Part shown: piece after piece, positions 8,032 through 16,912 of the stretch
How positions within the stretch are numbered: position 1 is the stretch's first letter
How the letters are laid out: the number at the start of each line of letters is the position of its first letter
Assembly: GCF_051209875.1 (NCBI RefSeq)
Contig: NZ_JBNTQY010000001.1
Location: forward strand, 5,642,001 to 5,706,000
From: Emticicia sp051209875
Lineage (GTDB): Bacteria > Bacteroidota > Bacteroidia > Cytophagales > Spirosomataceae
Length of the DNA stretch: 64,000 nucleotides
Reading direction: 5' to 3'
Made by a program: the position numbers and the translations under genes
The notes under the pieces: generated by a model
The model's input: the letters and a program-made list of their open reading frames with translations, nothing else
Database searches by the model: none
Told to the model about the DNA's origin: nothing

Positions 8032-9831
8032 ATGGCAAAAAATTATTTCAACAAACGAAATGTGGACTTCTTGCTTTATGAAGTTCATGATGCTGAGGCA
8101 CTTACCCAGCACGCTCGCTTTGCCGACCACAGCAAAGAAACATTTGACATGACTATTGATTCGGCTACCCAAATTGCTGACAATTTAATGTTTCCTTTTT
8201 TAAAAGATGTTGATAAAAATCAACCCGAACTGAAAGACGGAAAAGTGACTGTGCATCCTGCAATCAAAGATTATTTGAAAGCCATTGGTGACTCAGGCAT
8301 CATTGGCGTTGACTTTGACTACGAAAATGGTGGAGCCCAAATCCCAGTTACTGTTTCAAGCATCTTAGGATATATTTTGATGTCGGCCAATAATGGCATG
8401 ATGTACACAGGCTTAACTGCTGGTGCTGCTCGATTGATTGCAAGTTTTGGTTCGCAAGAGTTGAAAGATACTTATATTCCAAATATGATTTCGGGCAAAT
8501 GGCAAGGCACAATGTGCTTGACCGAGCCACAGGCAGGAAGTTCACTCTCAGATATTACTTCTACGGCAGAACCATTGTCCGATGGCACCTACAAAATGCG
8601 TGGACAGAAAGTATTTATTTCTGCGGGCGACCATGATGCTACCGAAAATGTCATACATTTATTTATTGGTAGAATCAAAGGCTCTCCGCTTGGCACGAAG
8701 GGAATTTCTTTGTTTGTCATTCCAAAATATCGTTTAGATGGCACCGATAATGACGTAACATCTATGGGAATTTACCATAAATTAGGTCAAAAAGGCGTTC
8801 CTGCCATGCACTTGGGCTTTGGAGATAAGAATGATGATTGTATTGGATATTTGGTAGGCGAACCCAACAAAGGCTTAAATTATATGTTTCAGATGATGAA
8901 TGAAGCACGTATTGGTGTGGGCATCACAGGAGCATCTATTACTTCAGCTGCCTATTATGCTGCACTTGAATATGCCAAAGAGCGTCCACAAAGTCGTCGT
9001 TTGAACCAAAAACATGCCTTAGATGCACCGCAAATAGCCATTATTCAACATCCTGACGTAAAACGAATGTTATTGTTTCAAAAGTCAGTTGTAGAAGGCT
9101 CAATATCATTATTATTAGAAACTTCACGTTATTTCGACCTTTCGGTGGCATCTGACGACCCCGAAGAAAAAGAAAATGCTCATTTAATGCTCGAATTGCT
9201 AACGCCAATTGCCAAAACTTTCCCTTGCGAATATGGCATGAAATCTATCAGCGATTCGGTGCAATGCTTTGGTGGTTATGGTTTTACAGAAGATTTTCCT
9301 GTAGAACAATATTATCGAGATATACGCATCACGCCTATTTATGAAGGAACAACAGGCATTCAATCACAAGATTTATTGGGCAGAAAAGTACCAATGGCGG
9401 GTGGAAAAGCCACGCAATTATTGGCACAAGAAATTGGTAAAACGATAATGGCAGCATTAGAGTTTGATGATTTGAAAAAGTATGCTTTGTTGCTTAAAGA
9501 AGAAGGTGAACGCCTACAAAAAGTAACTTTGCATCTTTTGAGCATTGCCGGAACGGGCGATGTTGAAAGATTCTTATCTGATGCAACACTTTATATGGAA
9601 ATGTTTAGCTTAAATGTTGTGGCTTGGCAATGGCTCAAACAAGCTGTTGTAGCTAAACAAAAACTACTCACAACTTCGGCAGATAGTGATGATGTTGATT
9701 TTTACGAAAGTAAGATTCACACGATGAAGTATTTTTTCCACTACGAAATACCAAAAACACAAGGTTTGGCAACTCGCTTGATGGATACCGAAGTGTTAAC
9801 GATTATGTCTGAAAAAGAAGTAGTCATGTAA
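8032..9831 (+). CDS. Acyl-CoA dehydrogenase (DmdC-like, ~600 residues)
   Basis: 599 residues, longer than the classical 380-residue enzymes and typical of the DmdC/AidB-like branch with an extra C-terminal helical domain. The FAD/substrate signature TMCLTEPQAGSSLSDI (about 165-180) and the catalytic-glutamate segment TPIYEGTTGIQSQDLLGRK (about 435-455) are present. QCFGGYGFTEDFPVEQYYRD is the usual late signature. It oxidises acyl-CoA thioesters at the alpha-beta bond and passes electrons to ETF. The exact chain length or substrate cannot be read from the sequence. Transcription ends at the hairpin at 9855-9886. Confidence 0.92.
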   Translation: MAKNYFNKRNVDFLLYEVHDAEALTQHARFADHSKETFDMTIDSATQIADNLMFPFLKDVDKNQPELKDGKVTVHPAIKDYLKAIGDSGIIGVDFDYENGGAQIPVTVSSILGYILMSANNGMMYTGLTAGAARLIASFGSQELKDTYIPNMISGKWQGTMCLTEPQAGSSLSDITSTAEPLSDGTYKMRGQKVFISAGDHDATENVIHLFIGRIKGSPLGTKGISLFVIPKYRLDGTDNDVTSMGIYHKLGQKGVPAMHLGFGDKNDDCIGYLVGEPNKGLNYMFQMMNEARIGVGITGASITSAAYYAALEYAKERPQSRRLNQKHALDAPQIAIIQHPDVKRMLLFQKSVVEGSISLLLETSRYFDLSVASDDPEEKENAHLMLELLTPIAKTFPCEYGMKSISDSVQCFGGYGFTEDFPVEQYYRDIRITPIYEGTTGIQSQDLLGRKVPMAGGKATQLLAQEIGKTIMAALEFDDLKKYALLLKEEGERLQKVTLHLLSIAGTGDVERFLSDATLYMEMFSLNVVAWQWLKQAVVAKQKLLTTSADSDDVDFYESKIHTMKYFFHYEIPKTQGLATRLMDTEVLTIMSEKEVVM

Positions 9832-9833
9832 AA

Positions 9834-9850
9834 ACAAGTTTCTATCTTGT
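9834..9850. repeat. REP-like palindrome, degenerate copy
   Basis: ACAAGTTTCTATCTTGT differs by one base from the palindrome found twice around the cytochrome c gene (12064-12080 and 12588-12604). It starts 3 bp after the dehydrogenase stop codon. Confidence 0.6.
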
Positions 9851-9854
9851 TCGT

Positions 9855-9886
9855 AAAAGGAGTAGTCGCAGGGCCACTCCTTTTTT
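9855..9886 (+). terminator. Terminator of the acyl-CoA dehydrogenase gene
   Basis: AAAAGGAGT (9855-9863) pairs with ACTCCTTTT (9876-9884), loop 12 bases, followed by further T residues. It lies 24 bp after the stop codon. Confidence 0.75.
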
Positions 9887-9942
9887 GGTTTTGGAATAAA
9901 AAATAAACTACTTTTACAAGTCTATTTATCTATCTTTCAAAA

Positions 9943-12048
9943 ATGCCTAATAAAAAACTATTTTATACAATAAGCTTATTCCTGTTAAGCACTTTTTCTG
10001 TGTTTTCTCAGCAAAAACAAAGCATTGATTCTACCAAACAACTTAATGAAATAGTTGTACGTGGTTTTGAAACCGAACGCAAATTGAGCGAAACGGCTGC
10101 ATCGGTTAATGTGCTTACTATCAAGGATATACAACGTTTTGAAAATACGTCGCTCGTGCCAGTTTTCAATACTTTGCCAGGTGTACGCATGGAAGAACGC
10201 TCGCCTGGGAGTTATCGTTTGGCGATTCGTGGAAGTTCGCTTCGTTCGCCTTTTGGGGTTCGCAATGTAAAAGTTTATTGGAATGATATTCCGCTGACTG
10301 ATGGCAACGGAAATACTTTTCTAAACTCGCTCGACATGAATACTATCGGCAATATTGAAGTAATTAAAGGCCCAGCAGGAAGTATTTACGGAGCAGGAAC
10401 GGGTGGCGTGGTGCTACTCGGTTCCACAAAAGCAGATGGAAATAATATCAGAAAAGGCCATACAAATTACATCAATACATCGGTAGCTTATGGCAGTTAT
10501 GGCTTGCAAAATAGAAATTTTTCGTGGAATATAGCTTCCGAAAAAGTCAATTCGGTATTAAGTTATGCCCACGCCCAAACTGATGGCTATCGACAAAATA
10601 GTGCGGCCGTGCGTGATGTTTTAAGTTGGCGTTCGAGTTATTTTGTTTCGTCCAGTAAAACATTAAATATCAGCACTTTATATTCGGACATTAAATACCA
10701 AACGCCAGGCGGATTGAATCAAGCACAGTTTGAAAAAGACCCAAGCCAAGCACGTTTAGCAACGGCAACTTTGCCAAGTTCGATTCAGCAAAAAGCTGGG
10801 ATTTATCAGAAGTTATTCAATATTGGAATTTCGCAAGAATACCGTTTGAATGCTCAATGGACAAACGTAACGAGTATTTACGGAACGGTTTCCGAACTTC
10901 GAAATCCATTTATTACGAATTATGAAATCCGCAATGAACAAACTTTTGGCGGAAGAAGTCGAATGAATTATTCGTTTGATGTCGGAAATCTGAAAAATCG
11001 CTTAACTGTGGGCGGTGAACTCCAAAAATCGGCTTGGGTGATTCGTAATTTTGGCAATAAGGCGGGCGTAATTGATACTTTGCAAACCAACGATAACGTA
11101 GCGGCGTGGAATTATTTCTTGTTTGGTCAACTTGAAACTGACTTGCCTCAAAATTTCATTTTGACGATTGGCGGTAGCTATAACCGCTTTAAATATGATT
11201 TTACTCGCTTGTCGGACGCTCCGAAAATCAAACCAATTTCTGAATTATTACCTGCGGCATTTTTACCAAGAATTGCCCTTTTGAAGAAAATACAAGATAA
11301 AATCTCAGTTTTTGCGAGTGTGAGCAGTGGTTTTTCTCCGCCAACAGTTACGGAATATATCAGTGGTTATCAGAATAGCTCTTTCGTTCCTTCTCTCGCT
11401 CCTGAAAAAGGTATTAACTACGAAATTGGTACTCGTGGAAATCTGCTGAAAAAACGACTTAATTTTGATATTACTGCTTATTCATTTCGCCTAAAAAATA
11501 CCATTGTTCGCCGCACCGATAATGCAGGAAGAGAGATTTTTACAAATGCAGGAAGCACACTCCAAAACGGACTTGAATTATTGTTAAATGGATTGATTAT
11601 CAAGCATATAGACAAAGAATTTATTCAAGAATTACGAGTTTTTACGAGCTATACTTTCAATGATTATAGTTTTAAAAACTACCTCCAACTCAAAACTGAT
11701 TTATCAGGCAATGCACTCACGGGTGTACCTCGCCAAGTGTGGGTTTCGGGTGTAGATTTACAAACAAAAATGGGTTTTTATCTCAACTCAACGCTTAATT
11801 TCACCGACCGAATTCCGTTGAATGATGCCAACTCGGCTTATGCCAATTCTTATAAATTATTGAATGCAAGAATTGGTTATCGGAAAAATTTCGAGCGAAT
11901 TGGCTTGAATATTTATACTGCAGGCGATAACCTACTCAACGAAGTATATAGCCTCGGAAATGACATCAACGCCGTAGGAAATCGTTATTTCAACACCGCT
12001 GCACCAAGAAATTGGCAGTTTGGAGCAAGTTTGAGTTTGTTTTTGTAG
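9943..12048 (+). CDS. TonB-dependent outer-membrane receptor (siderophore/metal type)
   Basis: 701 residues. Signal peptide KLFYTISLFLLSTFSVFSQ, then a TonB-box-like STKQLNEIVVRGFET. The plug domain lies at about 45-165, with LPGVRMEERSPGSYRLAIRG, then NIEVIKGPAGSIYGAGTGGV. The rest is a 22-strand barrel ending WQFGASLSLFL with a C-terminal aromatic residue. It lacks the carboxypeptidase-like N-terminal domain of SusC proteins and has no SusD partner nearby, so metal or siderophore uptake is likelier than glycan import. The ligand is unknown. No TonB/ExbBD genes are in the window. Parts of the barrel region look slightly richer in GC than its neighbours. Confidence 0.9.
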   Translation: MPNKKLFYTISLFLLSTFSVFSQQKQSIDSTKQLNEIVVRGFETERKLSETAASVNVLTIKDIQRFENTSLVPVFNTLPGVRMEERSPGSYRLAIRGSSLRSPFGVRNVKVYWNDIPLTDGNGNTFLNSLDMNTIGNIEVIKGPAGSIYGAGTGGVVLLGSTKADGNNIRKGHTNYINTSVAYGSYGLQNRNFSWNIASEKVNSVLSYAHAQTDGYRQNSAAVRDVLSWRSSYFVSSSKTLNISTLYSDIKYQTPGGLNQAQFEKDPSQARLATATLPSSIQQKAGIYQKLFNIGISQEYRLNAQWTNVTSIYGTVSELRNPFITNYEIRNEQTFGGRSRMNYSFDVGNLKNRLTVGGELQKSAWVIRNFGNKAGVIDTLQTNDNVAAWNYFLFGQLETDLPQNFILTIGGSYNRFKYDFTRLSDAPKIKPISELLPAAFLPRIALLKKIQDKISVFASVSSGFSPPTVTEYISGYQNSSFVPSLAPEKGINYEIGTRGNLLKKRLNFDITAYSFRLKNTIVRRTDNAGREIFTNAGSTLQNGLELLLNGLIIKHIDKEFIQELRVFTSYTFNDYSFKNYLQLKTDLSGNALTGVPRQVWVSGVDLQTKMGFYLNSTLNFTDRIPLNDANSAYANSYKLLNARIGYRKNFERIGLNIYTAGDNLLNEVYSLGNDINAVGNRYFNTAAPRNWQFGASLSLFL

Positions 12049-12063
12049 AAAAATGTTTGTAGA

Positions 12064-12080
12064 ACAAGTTTCTAACTTGT
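12064..12080. repeat. REP-like palindrome, left copy flanking cytochrome c gene
   Basis: ACAAGTT-tct-AACTTGT, a 7-bp perfect stem with 3-base centre. The surrounding bases TTTGTAGA...CAC also match, in inverted orientation, the copy at 12588-12604 on the far side of the cytochrome c gene. Confidence 0.75.
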
Positions 12081-12088
12081 CACACAAA

Positions 12089-12559
12089 TTAATTCCCTTC
12101 ACAATAATCAAATATTGCTTTAATATCTTTTTCTGTAAATTTTTCAAAAGAAGTCATTTCTGTTCTATTAAATTGCAAATAAAGTTTTCGAGCTTCTTTG
12201 TTTGTTTTTATAAACTTTTGAGAGTTTTGAGTAAACTTAACAATCCACTTCCAACTTCTTCTTTTTCTAATACCTGATAAACCTGGACCAACCACTATTT
12301 CTGTTGTGGCAGCGTGGCAATGTGCACAATTATTTTTAAATAATTCCTCACCTATTGAAAACTCTGGATTAATTTCTCTTTCATAGAATTGTGTTGCACA
12401 CGTACCACACCAAAATTCAGGCTCTACTTCTCCTAAAAGTTTATCTTGTTCTTGTTTTATTTTTAAAAGGCAGAATATAATCGAAAAGCCGACCAGAATT
12501 ATCACAGCTAATAGGCTATAAACATGTTTTAAGATTGAGATTATGTCCTGCTTTTTCAC
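12089..12559 (-). CDS. Membrane-anchored c-type cytochrome
   Basis: 156 residues. An N-terminal anchor (about 12-32, VYSLLAVIILVGFSIIFCLL) precedes a periplasmic monohaem domain with the haem site CAHCH (about residue 78) and a likely axial Met in NRTEMTSFEKF. An extra pair CGTC lies before the haem motif. The start is GTG at 12559; no ATG is in frame nearby. It probably carries electrons in the periplasm, but no oxidase or dehydrogenase partner is adjacent. The gene is bracketed by inverted copies of the same palindrome (12064-12080 and 12588-12604), suggesting a moved or inserted unit. Confidence 0.82.
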   Translation of the reverse strand: MKKQDIISILKHVYSLLAVIILVGFSIIFCLLKIKQEQDKLLGEVEPEFWCGTCATQFYEREINPEFSIGEELFKNNCAHCHAATTEIVVGPGLSGIRKRRSWKWIVKFTQNSQKFIKTNKEARKLYLQFNRTEMTSFEKFTEKDIKAIFDYCEGN

Positions 12560-12587
12560 TTTATCAGCAATTTTATTCTATTCCGAG

Positions 12588-12604
12588 ACAAGTTAGAAAC
12601 TTGT
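12588..12604. repeat. REP-like palindrome, right copy flanking cytochrome c gene
   Basis: ACAAGTT-aga-AACTTGT, the reverse complement of the copy at 12064-12080, with flanking GAG...CTTACAAA also matching in inverted sense. It falls between the lactonase stop and the cytochrome start. Confidence 0.75.
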
Positions 12605-12615
12605 CTTACAAAATA

Positions 12616-13809
12616 TTAATTCACATTAACCATCTTCAAACAAACAGGCACAGGAACATCAATTTGCTTGCCAGTTGGCGATAGTTTTCCTGTTTTGGCA
12701 TCTCTTTTAAAAATCGTGATATTATCTGTTTCTTGGTTGGCAACCAAAACAAACTTTCCGTTGGGCGTAATCATAAAATTACGAGGTATTTTTCCTAAAA
12801 CTGGTTCGTTGCCAATGTAGGTCAGTTTGCCAGTTTTTTGGTCAATGCTATACATAACTATGGTATCAATCATATTTGTAGAAGCAAAAACGCCATTTTT
12901 ATTGCCCGCATCTACAAAACGATTCGAGCCGTACAAAAACTTTCCGTCAGGCGAGATATGAATATCGGCACAAAAACTCTTGTTTTTATCTTTAAAATCT
13001 TTGGCAAGGGTCGTGATTGTCTGAAAAGGTGCTAATTTTCCTGAAGCATAATTGAAAGCCGTAACAGTGCTACTTAATTCTTGAATCACATAAGCAAATT
13101 TACCGTTTGGATGAATCGTAAAATGGCGTGGTCCCGAACCATCAGCTACCTTCGTAAAAGCTGGTTTTCCCTTCAAAAGTTTGCCGTTTTTGGTATCTAA
13201 ACTATAAGTCATGATTTTATCAATGCCCAAATCTGGCACAAAAGTATCTCGATTATTAGGGGCAATATTTACCGAATGTACGTGTGGTTTTTCTTGACGA
13301 CCAGCATTTGGGCCTTTACCTTCATGATTGATGGTTTGTGTTGCTTTTCCAAGTGAACCATCGGCCTCAACTGGCAAAATCGATAAATTTCCTCCCGAAT
13401 AATTTCCTACTAAAACCCATTTTCCCGTTTTGTCGATAGTCACGTGGCAAGGGTCTGCTCCGCCCGATGATTGCGTATTGAGTTTGGTTAAATTGCCTGA
13501 TTTTTTATCAAAACTAAAAGCCGTCACCGAGCCATCGCTCGTTTCGGTGACAGCATAAACAAATTTTTGGTCGGGAGAAACTGTTAAAAACGAAGGATTT
13601 TTGATGCCTGTGGCTTTACTAATGGCACTAAATTCGCCAGTATTGGTATTGAATTTATAGACATAAATTCCTTCGCTCGGATTTTTTGTATTGGGGCGAG
13701 TATAAGTTCCAACAATTAAATATTGTTCATCTTTTGACTGAGATTTGCTGATTTGTGGCAAAAGTAATAGGCTGCAATAGAAGGCAGCCAAGGCTTTCTT
13801 GAAGTTCAT
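12616..13809 (-). CDS. Secreted lactonase-family seven-bladed beta-propeller (Pgl-like)
   Basis: 397 residues from the ATG at 13809, chosen because it begins a clear signal peptide (MNFKKALAAFYCSLLLLPQI); an earlier start at 13842 adds 11 residues. Repeats of the YkgB/6-phosphogluconolactonase propeller are seen: LIVGTYTRPNTKNPSEGIYV, GKWVLVGNYSGGNLSILPV, GSGPRHFTIHPNGKFAYVI and NFMITPNGKFVLVANQETD. Cytoplasmic members hydrolyse 6-phosphogluconolactone; an exported copy more likely acts on free sugar lactones, for instance products of periplasmic sugar oxidation. It is a single gene, separated from the cytochrome by the palindrome. Confidence 0.87.
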   Translation of the reverse strand: MNFKKALAAFYCSLLLLPQISKSQSKDEQYLIVGTYTRPNTKNPSEGIYVYKFNTNTGEFSAISKATGIKNPSFLTVSPDQKFVYAVTETSDGSVTAFSFDKKSGNLTKLNTQSSGGADPCHVTIDKTGKWVLVGNYSGGNLSILPVEADGSLGKATQTINHEGKGPNAGRQEKPHVHSVNIAPNNRDTFVPDLGIDKIMTYSLDTKNGKLLKGKPAFTKVADGSGPRHFTIHPNGKFAYVIQELSSTVTAFNYASGKLAPFQTITTLAKDFKDKNKSFCADIHISPDGKFLYGSNRFVDAGNKNGVFASTNMIDTIVMYSIDQKTGKLTYIGNEPVLGKIPRNFMITPNGKFVLVANQETDNITIFKRDAKTGKLSPTGKQIDVPVPVCLKMVNVN

Positions 13810-13883
13810 GAATAATTGGCGTAGTTTAAATATTTTTTTCAAAGATAATTAATTTTACTTAATTGCGGCTTTCAAACTTTACT

Positions 13884-14462
13884 ATGCACGAATCAACGAT
13901 AAAACCAATTATTACAACCGTCCAAAGCGATGGTGATGTGAGAGGAATTTTAGCACTTCAACAAAAAAACCTCAAGAAAAACCTCACACCCGAGCAAATC
14001 CAAAGTCAAGGATTTGTGACAGTTGAGCATGAATATGCTGTGCTAAAGGCCATGAATGATGCCCAACCAAGCGTAATCGTAAAAAATGGCGATACTGTTG
14101 TGGCTTATTGCTTGGCGATGCTGCCACAATTCAGAAACGATGTGCCAGAATTAAAAACCTTATTCGAGGCAATCGATGAGATTGACTACAATGGGCAAAC
14201 GTTAAAAGACTTTAATTACGTTGTAATGGGGCAAGTTTGCGTAGGTGAAGGCTACCGTAGTATGGGCTTTTTTGATGGAATGTATCAGAAACTCCGAGAA
14301 GAATTATCTGCAAAATTTGACATGTGCGTAACTGATATCTCAACCAATAATACTCGTTCGCTGAAAGCTCACGCACGTGTAGGATTTATTCCTGTTAAAG
14401 ATTTTGAAGATAAAAACCTTAATGAAGTTTGGCGTGTGGTTGTTTGGGATTGGAGAAAATAA
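13884..14462 (+). CDS. GNAT family N-acetyltransferase
   Basis: 192 residues from the ATG at 13884; the longer frame to 13863 uses a TTG and adds only RLSNFT-like residues. The acetyl-CoA fold is visible as VIVKNGDTVVAYCLAMLPQF, then NYVVMGQVCVGEGYRSMGFF (motif A, with the pyrophosphate loop VGEGYRSMG) and DISTNNTRSLKAHARVGF, where the substrate-side N...H..VGF pattern is standard. It acetylates an amine using acetyl-CoA in the cytoplasm; the substrate is unknown. It converges with the aminotransferase gene, and the gap between them is filled by a heptad-periodic element. Confidence 0.88.
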   Translation: MHESTIKPIITTVQSDGDVRGILALQQKNLKKNLTPEQIQSQGFVTVEHEYAVLKAMNDAQPSVIVKNGDTVVAYCLAMLPQFRNDVPELKTLFEAIDEIDYNGQTLKDFNYVVMGQVCVGEGYRSMGFFDGMYQKLREELSAKFDMCVTDISTNNTRSLKAHARVGFIPVKDFEDKNLNEVWRVVVWDWRK

Positions 14463-14466
14463 ATTT

Positions 14467-14540
14467 GCTTTAAGCAATATGCCATAAGCTTTATGCTAAT
14501 TAAATGCGTAAAGCTTATGGCATACAGCCTACTGCCAAAA
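14467..14540. repeat. Heptad-periodic inverted-arm element (GCnnnnn units)
   Basis: GC dinucleotides open units at 14467, 14474, 14481, 14488 and 14495, then after a 4-bp slip at 14506, 14513, 14520, 14527 and 14534: ten units at an exact 7-bp period. GCCATAAGCTTTATGC (14481-14496) is the reverse complement of 14506-14521 at 15 of 16 positions. The element occupies virtually the whole gap between two convergent genes (stops at 14462 and 14543). Confidence 0.85.
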
Positions 14541-14542
14541 TA

Positions 14543-15745
14543 TTATTTCAAATTCGCCAAAGCTGCTTTTACTCTTGCAACAGCTTCAGTAAGAGCTTCA
14601 TCAGAAGCAGCAGTTGAAAGACGTAAGCAATTTGGAGCTCCAAATGAACCTCCACCCACAAGTGCTACGTGTGCTGTTTCCAACAACCACATACACAATT
14701 GGTCAGCATCTTTGATAGTTACGTTTCCATCAGATTTTCCGAAGTAATAACTTACATCAGGGAATGCGTAGAAGGCTCCATCAGGCATATTTACTTTGAA
14801 ACCTGAGATTTCTCTCAATAATCCAACTACCAAATTACGACGACGTAAATACGCCAATTTCATCATTTCGGCAGCTGAAGTATCTTCCCAAGCTACAACC
14901 GCCGCACGTTGAGCGATTGAGTTTGTTCCCGACGTTACTTGTCCTTGTAATTTTTCTACGGCATCAGCAATCCATTTGGCAGCGGCTATATAGCCCAAAC
15001 GCCAACCAGTCATAGCAAAACCTTTTGCAAAACCATTGACTGTGATTACTCGGTCTTTCATGCTTGGAATTGAACCCATGCTGAAATGCCCTTCGTCAGT
15101 AAAGTTGATATATTCATAAATTTCATCGGCCAAAACAAATACGTTTTCGTGTTTTTCGATAACCGCAGCCAAAGCTCTTAATTCAGCTTCGCTATAAATC
15201 GAACCAGTAGGATTATTTGGCGAAGCATACATCACAATTTTTGTACGGTCTGTGATTGCTGCTTCTAATTGCTCAGGTTTCACTTTGAAATCATTTTCAA
15301 ATTTTCCTTCTACAATTACCGATTTCCCTTCGGCCAATTTCACCATTTCTGAATAACTCACCCAATATGGAGATAAAATAGCTACTTCATCACCTGGGTT
15401 AATCAAACACGAAATAACATTTGCTAAAGAATGTTTCGCTCCTGTTGAAACCACAATATTTTCTGGTTTCCAATCTATATTATTCTCACGTTTAAGTTTG
15501 TCTGCAATAGCCTTTCGTAGTTCAGGAATACCTGCTACGGGCGTGTAGTGGTGAAAACCAGCGTCAATTGCTGCTTTTGCAGCATCGCAAATGTGTTTTG
15601 GGGTTTTGAAATCTGGTTCTCCAACTGAGAGATTGATTACTTTGTGTCCCTGTGCCGCTAATTCACGTGACTTTTTCGACATACCAAGCGTGGCAGATTC
15701 TTCCAACGCATTGATTCTGTCAGCGACTAAATTTAATGCAGACAT
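14543..15745 (-). CDS. Pyridoxal-phosphate aspartate/aromatic aminotransferase (class I)
   Basis: 400 residues, normal for aspartate aminotransferase subfamily I-gamma. Motifs: NLSVGEPDFKTPKHI near the start, YASPNNPTGSIYSEAELRAL (cofactor/substrate loop), VFVLADEIYEYINF with the Asp that binds the pyridine nitrogen, and NGFAKGFAMTGWRLGYIAAA with the Schiff-base Lys. The late segment APNCLRLSTAASDEAL holds the Arg that binds the substrate carboxylate. It moves amino groups between aspartate (or prephenate/aromatic acids) and 2-oxoglutarate. It stands alone, with a divergent partner on the left end of a 292-bp gap. TAATTTTG on the minus strand at 15810-15817 is a likely -7 box. Confidence 0.92.
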   Translation of the reverse strand: MSALNLVADRINALEESATLGMSKKSRELAAQGHKVINLSVGEPDFKTPKHICDAAKAAIDAGFHHYTPVAGIPELRKAIADKLKRENNIDWKPENIVVSTGAKHSLANVISCLINPGDEVAILSPYWVSYSEMVKLAEGKSVIVEGKFENDFKVKPEQLEAAITDRTKIVMYASPNNPTGSIYSEAELRALAAVIEKHENVFVLADEIYEYINFTDEGHFSMGSIPSMKDRVITVNGFAKGFAMTGWRLGYIAAAKWIADAVEKLQGQVTSGTNSIAQRAAVVAWEDTSAAEMMKLAYLRRRNLVVGLLREISGFKVNMPDGAFYAFPDVSYYFGKSDGNVTIKDADQLCMWLLETAHVALVGGGSFGAPNCLRLSTAASDEALTEAVARVKAALANLK

Positions 15746-15809
15746 GATACTTTTTTGTAAAATTGATAATTAAATTGAAGAATTGAGTAAAATTGCTCAA
15801 ATTCGGGTG

Positions 15810-15817
15810 CAAAATTA
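15810..15817 (-). promoter_or_regulatory. Candidate -7 box of the aminotransferase gene
   Basis: TAATTTTG on the minus strand fits TAnnTTTG and lies about 65 bp before the ATG. The same TAATTTTGC text occurs before lpdA (19984-19991), guaB (45746-45753) and atpD. Confidence 0.45.
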
Positions 15818-16037
15818 CTTCCTTTCCAATTGAAAAACCACACTTTTTTGAAATAAATGACAATACGGAGCAAATAAATTGAGATTTTGTCTATGATAAA
15901 ATATTGATTTTCAATGTTTTATCAAAAAACTAATCTAAAAAATCAGCCTAATGTTTCTTCAATGATTATTTTATCACAATTGTAGAAAGATGCGTTATTT
16001 TTACATTTAAAATTAAATTCACCATTCAATACCTACC

Positions 16038-16850
16038 ATGCAATACCGAAAACACCGAAAATTTGCTGATGTTGATATGTACCGCTTCGGTTATTCTCCC
16101 ATTGGTAAACCTTGGCTAAGTGTCTATTGCTATTTGATAGACCGTGTTTTGATTGATACAGCTCAAAGCAATTGCCAAGAAAAAGTTGTAGCAACCTTCC
16201 AAAACAAAGCTATTGAGAAAATATTACTTACTCATTGGCACGAAGACCATTCAGGTAATACAACCAAACTGGCTCAGCTCCACAATTCTAAAGTATATGC
16301 ACATCCATTTACTAAAGAAAAACTTCGTACAGGCTTTGACATTTTACCGTATGAAAAATTTCTTTTCGGAAAAACCACTCCATTTGAAGGACAAATCGGT
16401 GATTTTCAAGACCTAATAGAAACTACGAATCACAAGCTAACACCTATTTTTACTCCTGGCCATGCCGATGACCACACCGTTTTTTTAGATAAAGACCACG
16501 GGTGGCTTTTTTCTGGTGATTTATATGTAGGCGTAAAAATCAAAGTTTTTCGCAAAGGCGAGCAGTTTTGGCAACAAGTTGATTCTTTTAAAAAGGTATT
16601 GGCTTTTGATTTTGATGTACTATTCTGTGGACACCATCCTCGCCTAAAAGATGGAAAATTGATGCTGGCAAAAAAACTTCAATATTTTGAAGATTTTGGT
16701 GGAAAAACACTGTTTTTGCACCAAAAAGGGCTATCTACTAAAGAAATCATGGAGACTATGAAGTTACGTGAAAATAATTTATTAAAACTTTTATTGTCGA
16801 ATGATGTTTCTGTTACGTATATGATAGAAGCAGCTATAAATAAATGTTGA
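16038..16850 (+). CDS. Cytoplasmic metallo-beta-lactamase-fold hydrolase
   Basis: 270 residues. The zinc motif HWHEDHSGN (about residue 73) and the third-metal region TPGHADDHTVFL, LFSGDLYVGVK and FCGHHPRLKDG give the full set of MBL metal ligands. The C-terminal helices (KGLSTKEIMETMKLRE) resemble the LACTB2/glyoxalase-II-like group. There is no signal peptide. It probably hydrolyses a thioester or ester; the substrate is not known. A second, unrelated MBL protein follows on the same strand (real start 62 bp downstream). Confidence 0.88.
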   Translation: MQYRKHRKFADVDMYRFGYSPIGKPWLSVYCYLIDRVLIDTAQSNCQEKVVATFQNKAIEKILLTHWHEDHSGNTTKLAQLHNSKVYAHPFTKEKLRTGFDILPYEKFLFGKTTPFEGQIGDFQDLIETTNHKLTPIFTPGHADDHTVFLDKDHGWLFSGDLYVGVKIKVFRKGEQFWQQVDSFKKVLAFDFDVLFCGHHPRLKDGKLMLAKKLQYFEDFGGKTLFLHQKGLSTKEIMETMKLRENNLLKLLLSNDVSVTYMIEAAINKC

Positions 16851-16912
16851 TACATATATTTATTTTTTATGAAATACTGTTAACTTTATCGTTCCATCCT
16901 AAAACTAAAAAC

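Noticed and set aside
9943..12048. SusC-type glycan receptor
   Set aside because: There is no N-terminal carboxypeptidase-like domain and no SusD gene next to it.
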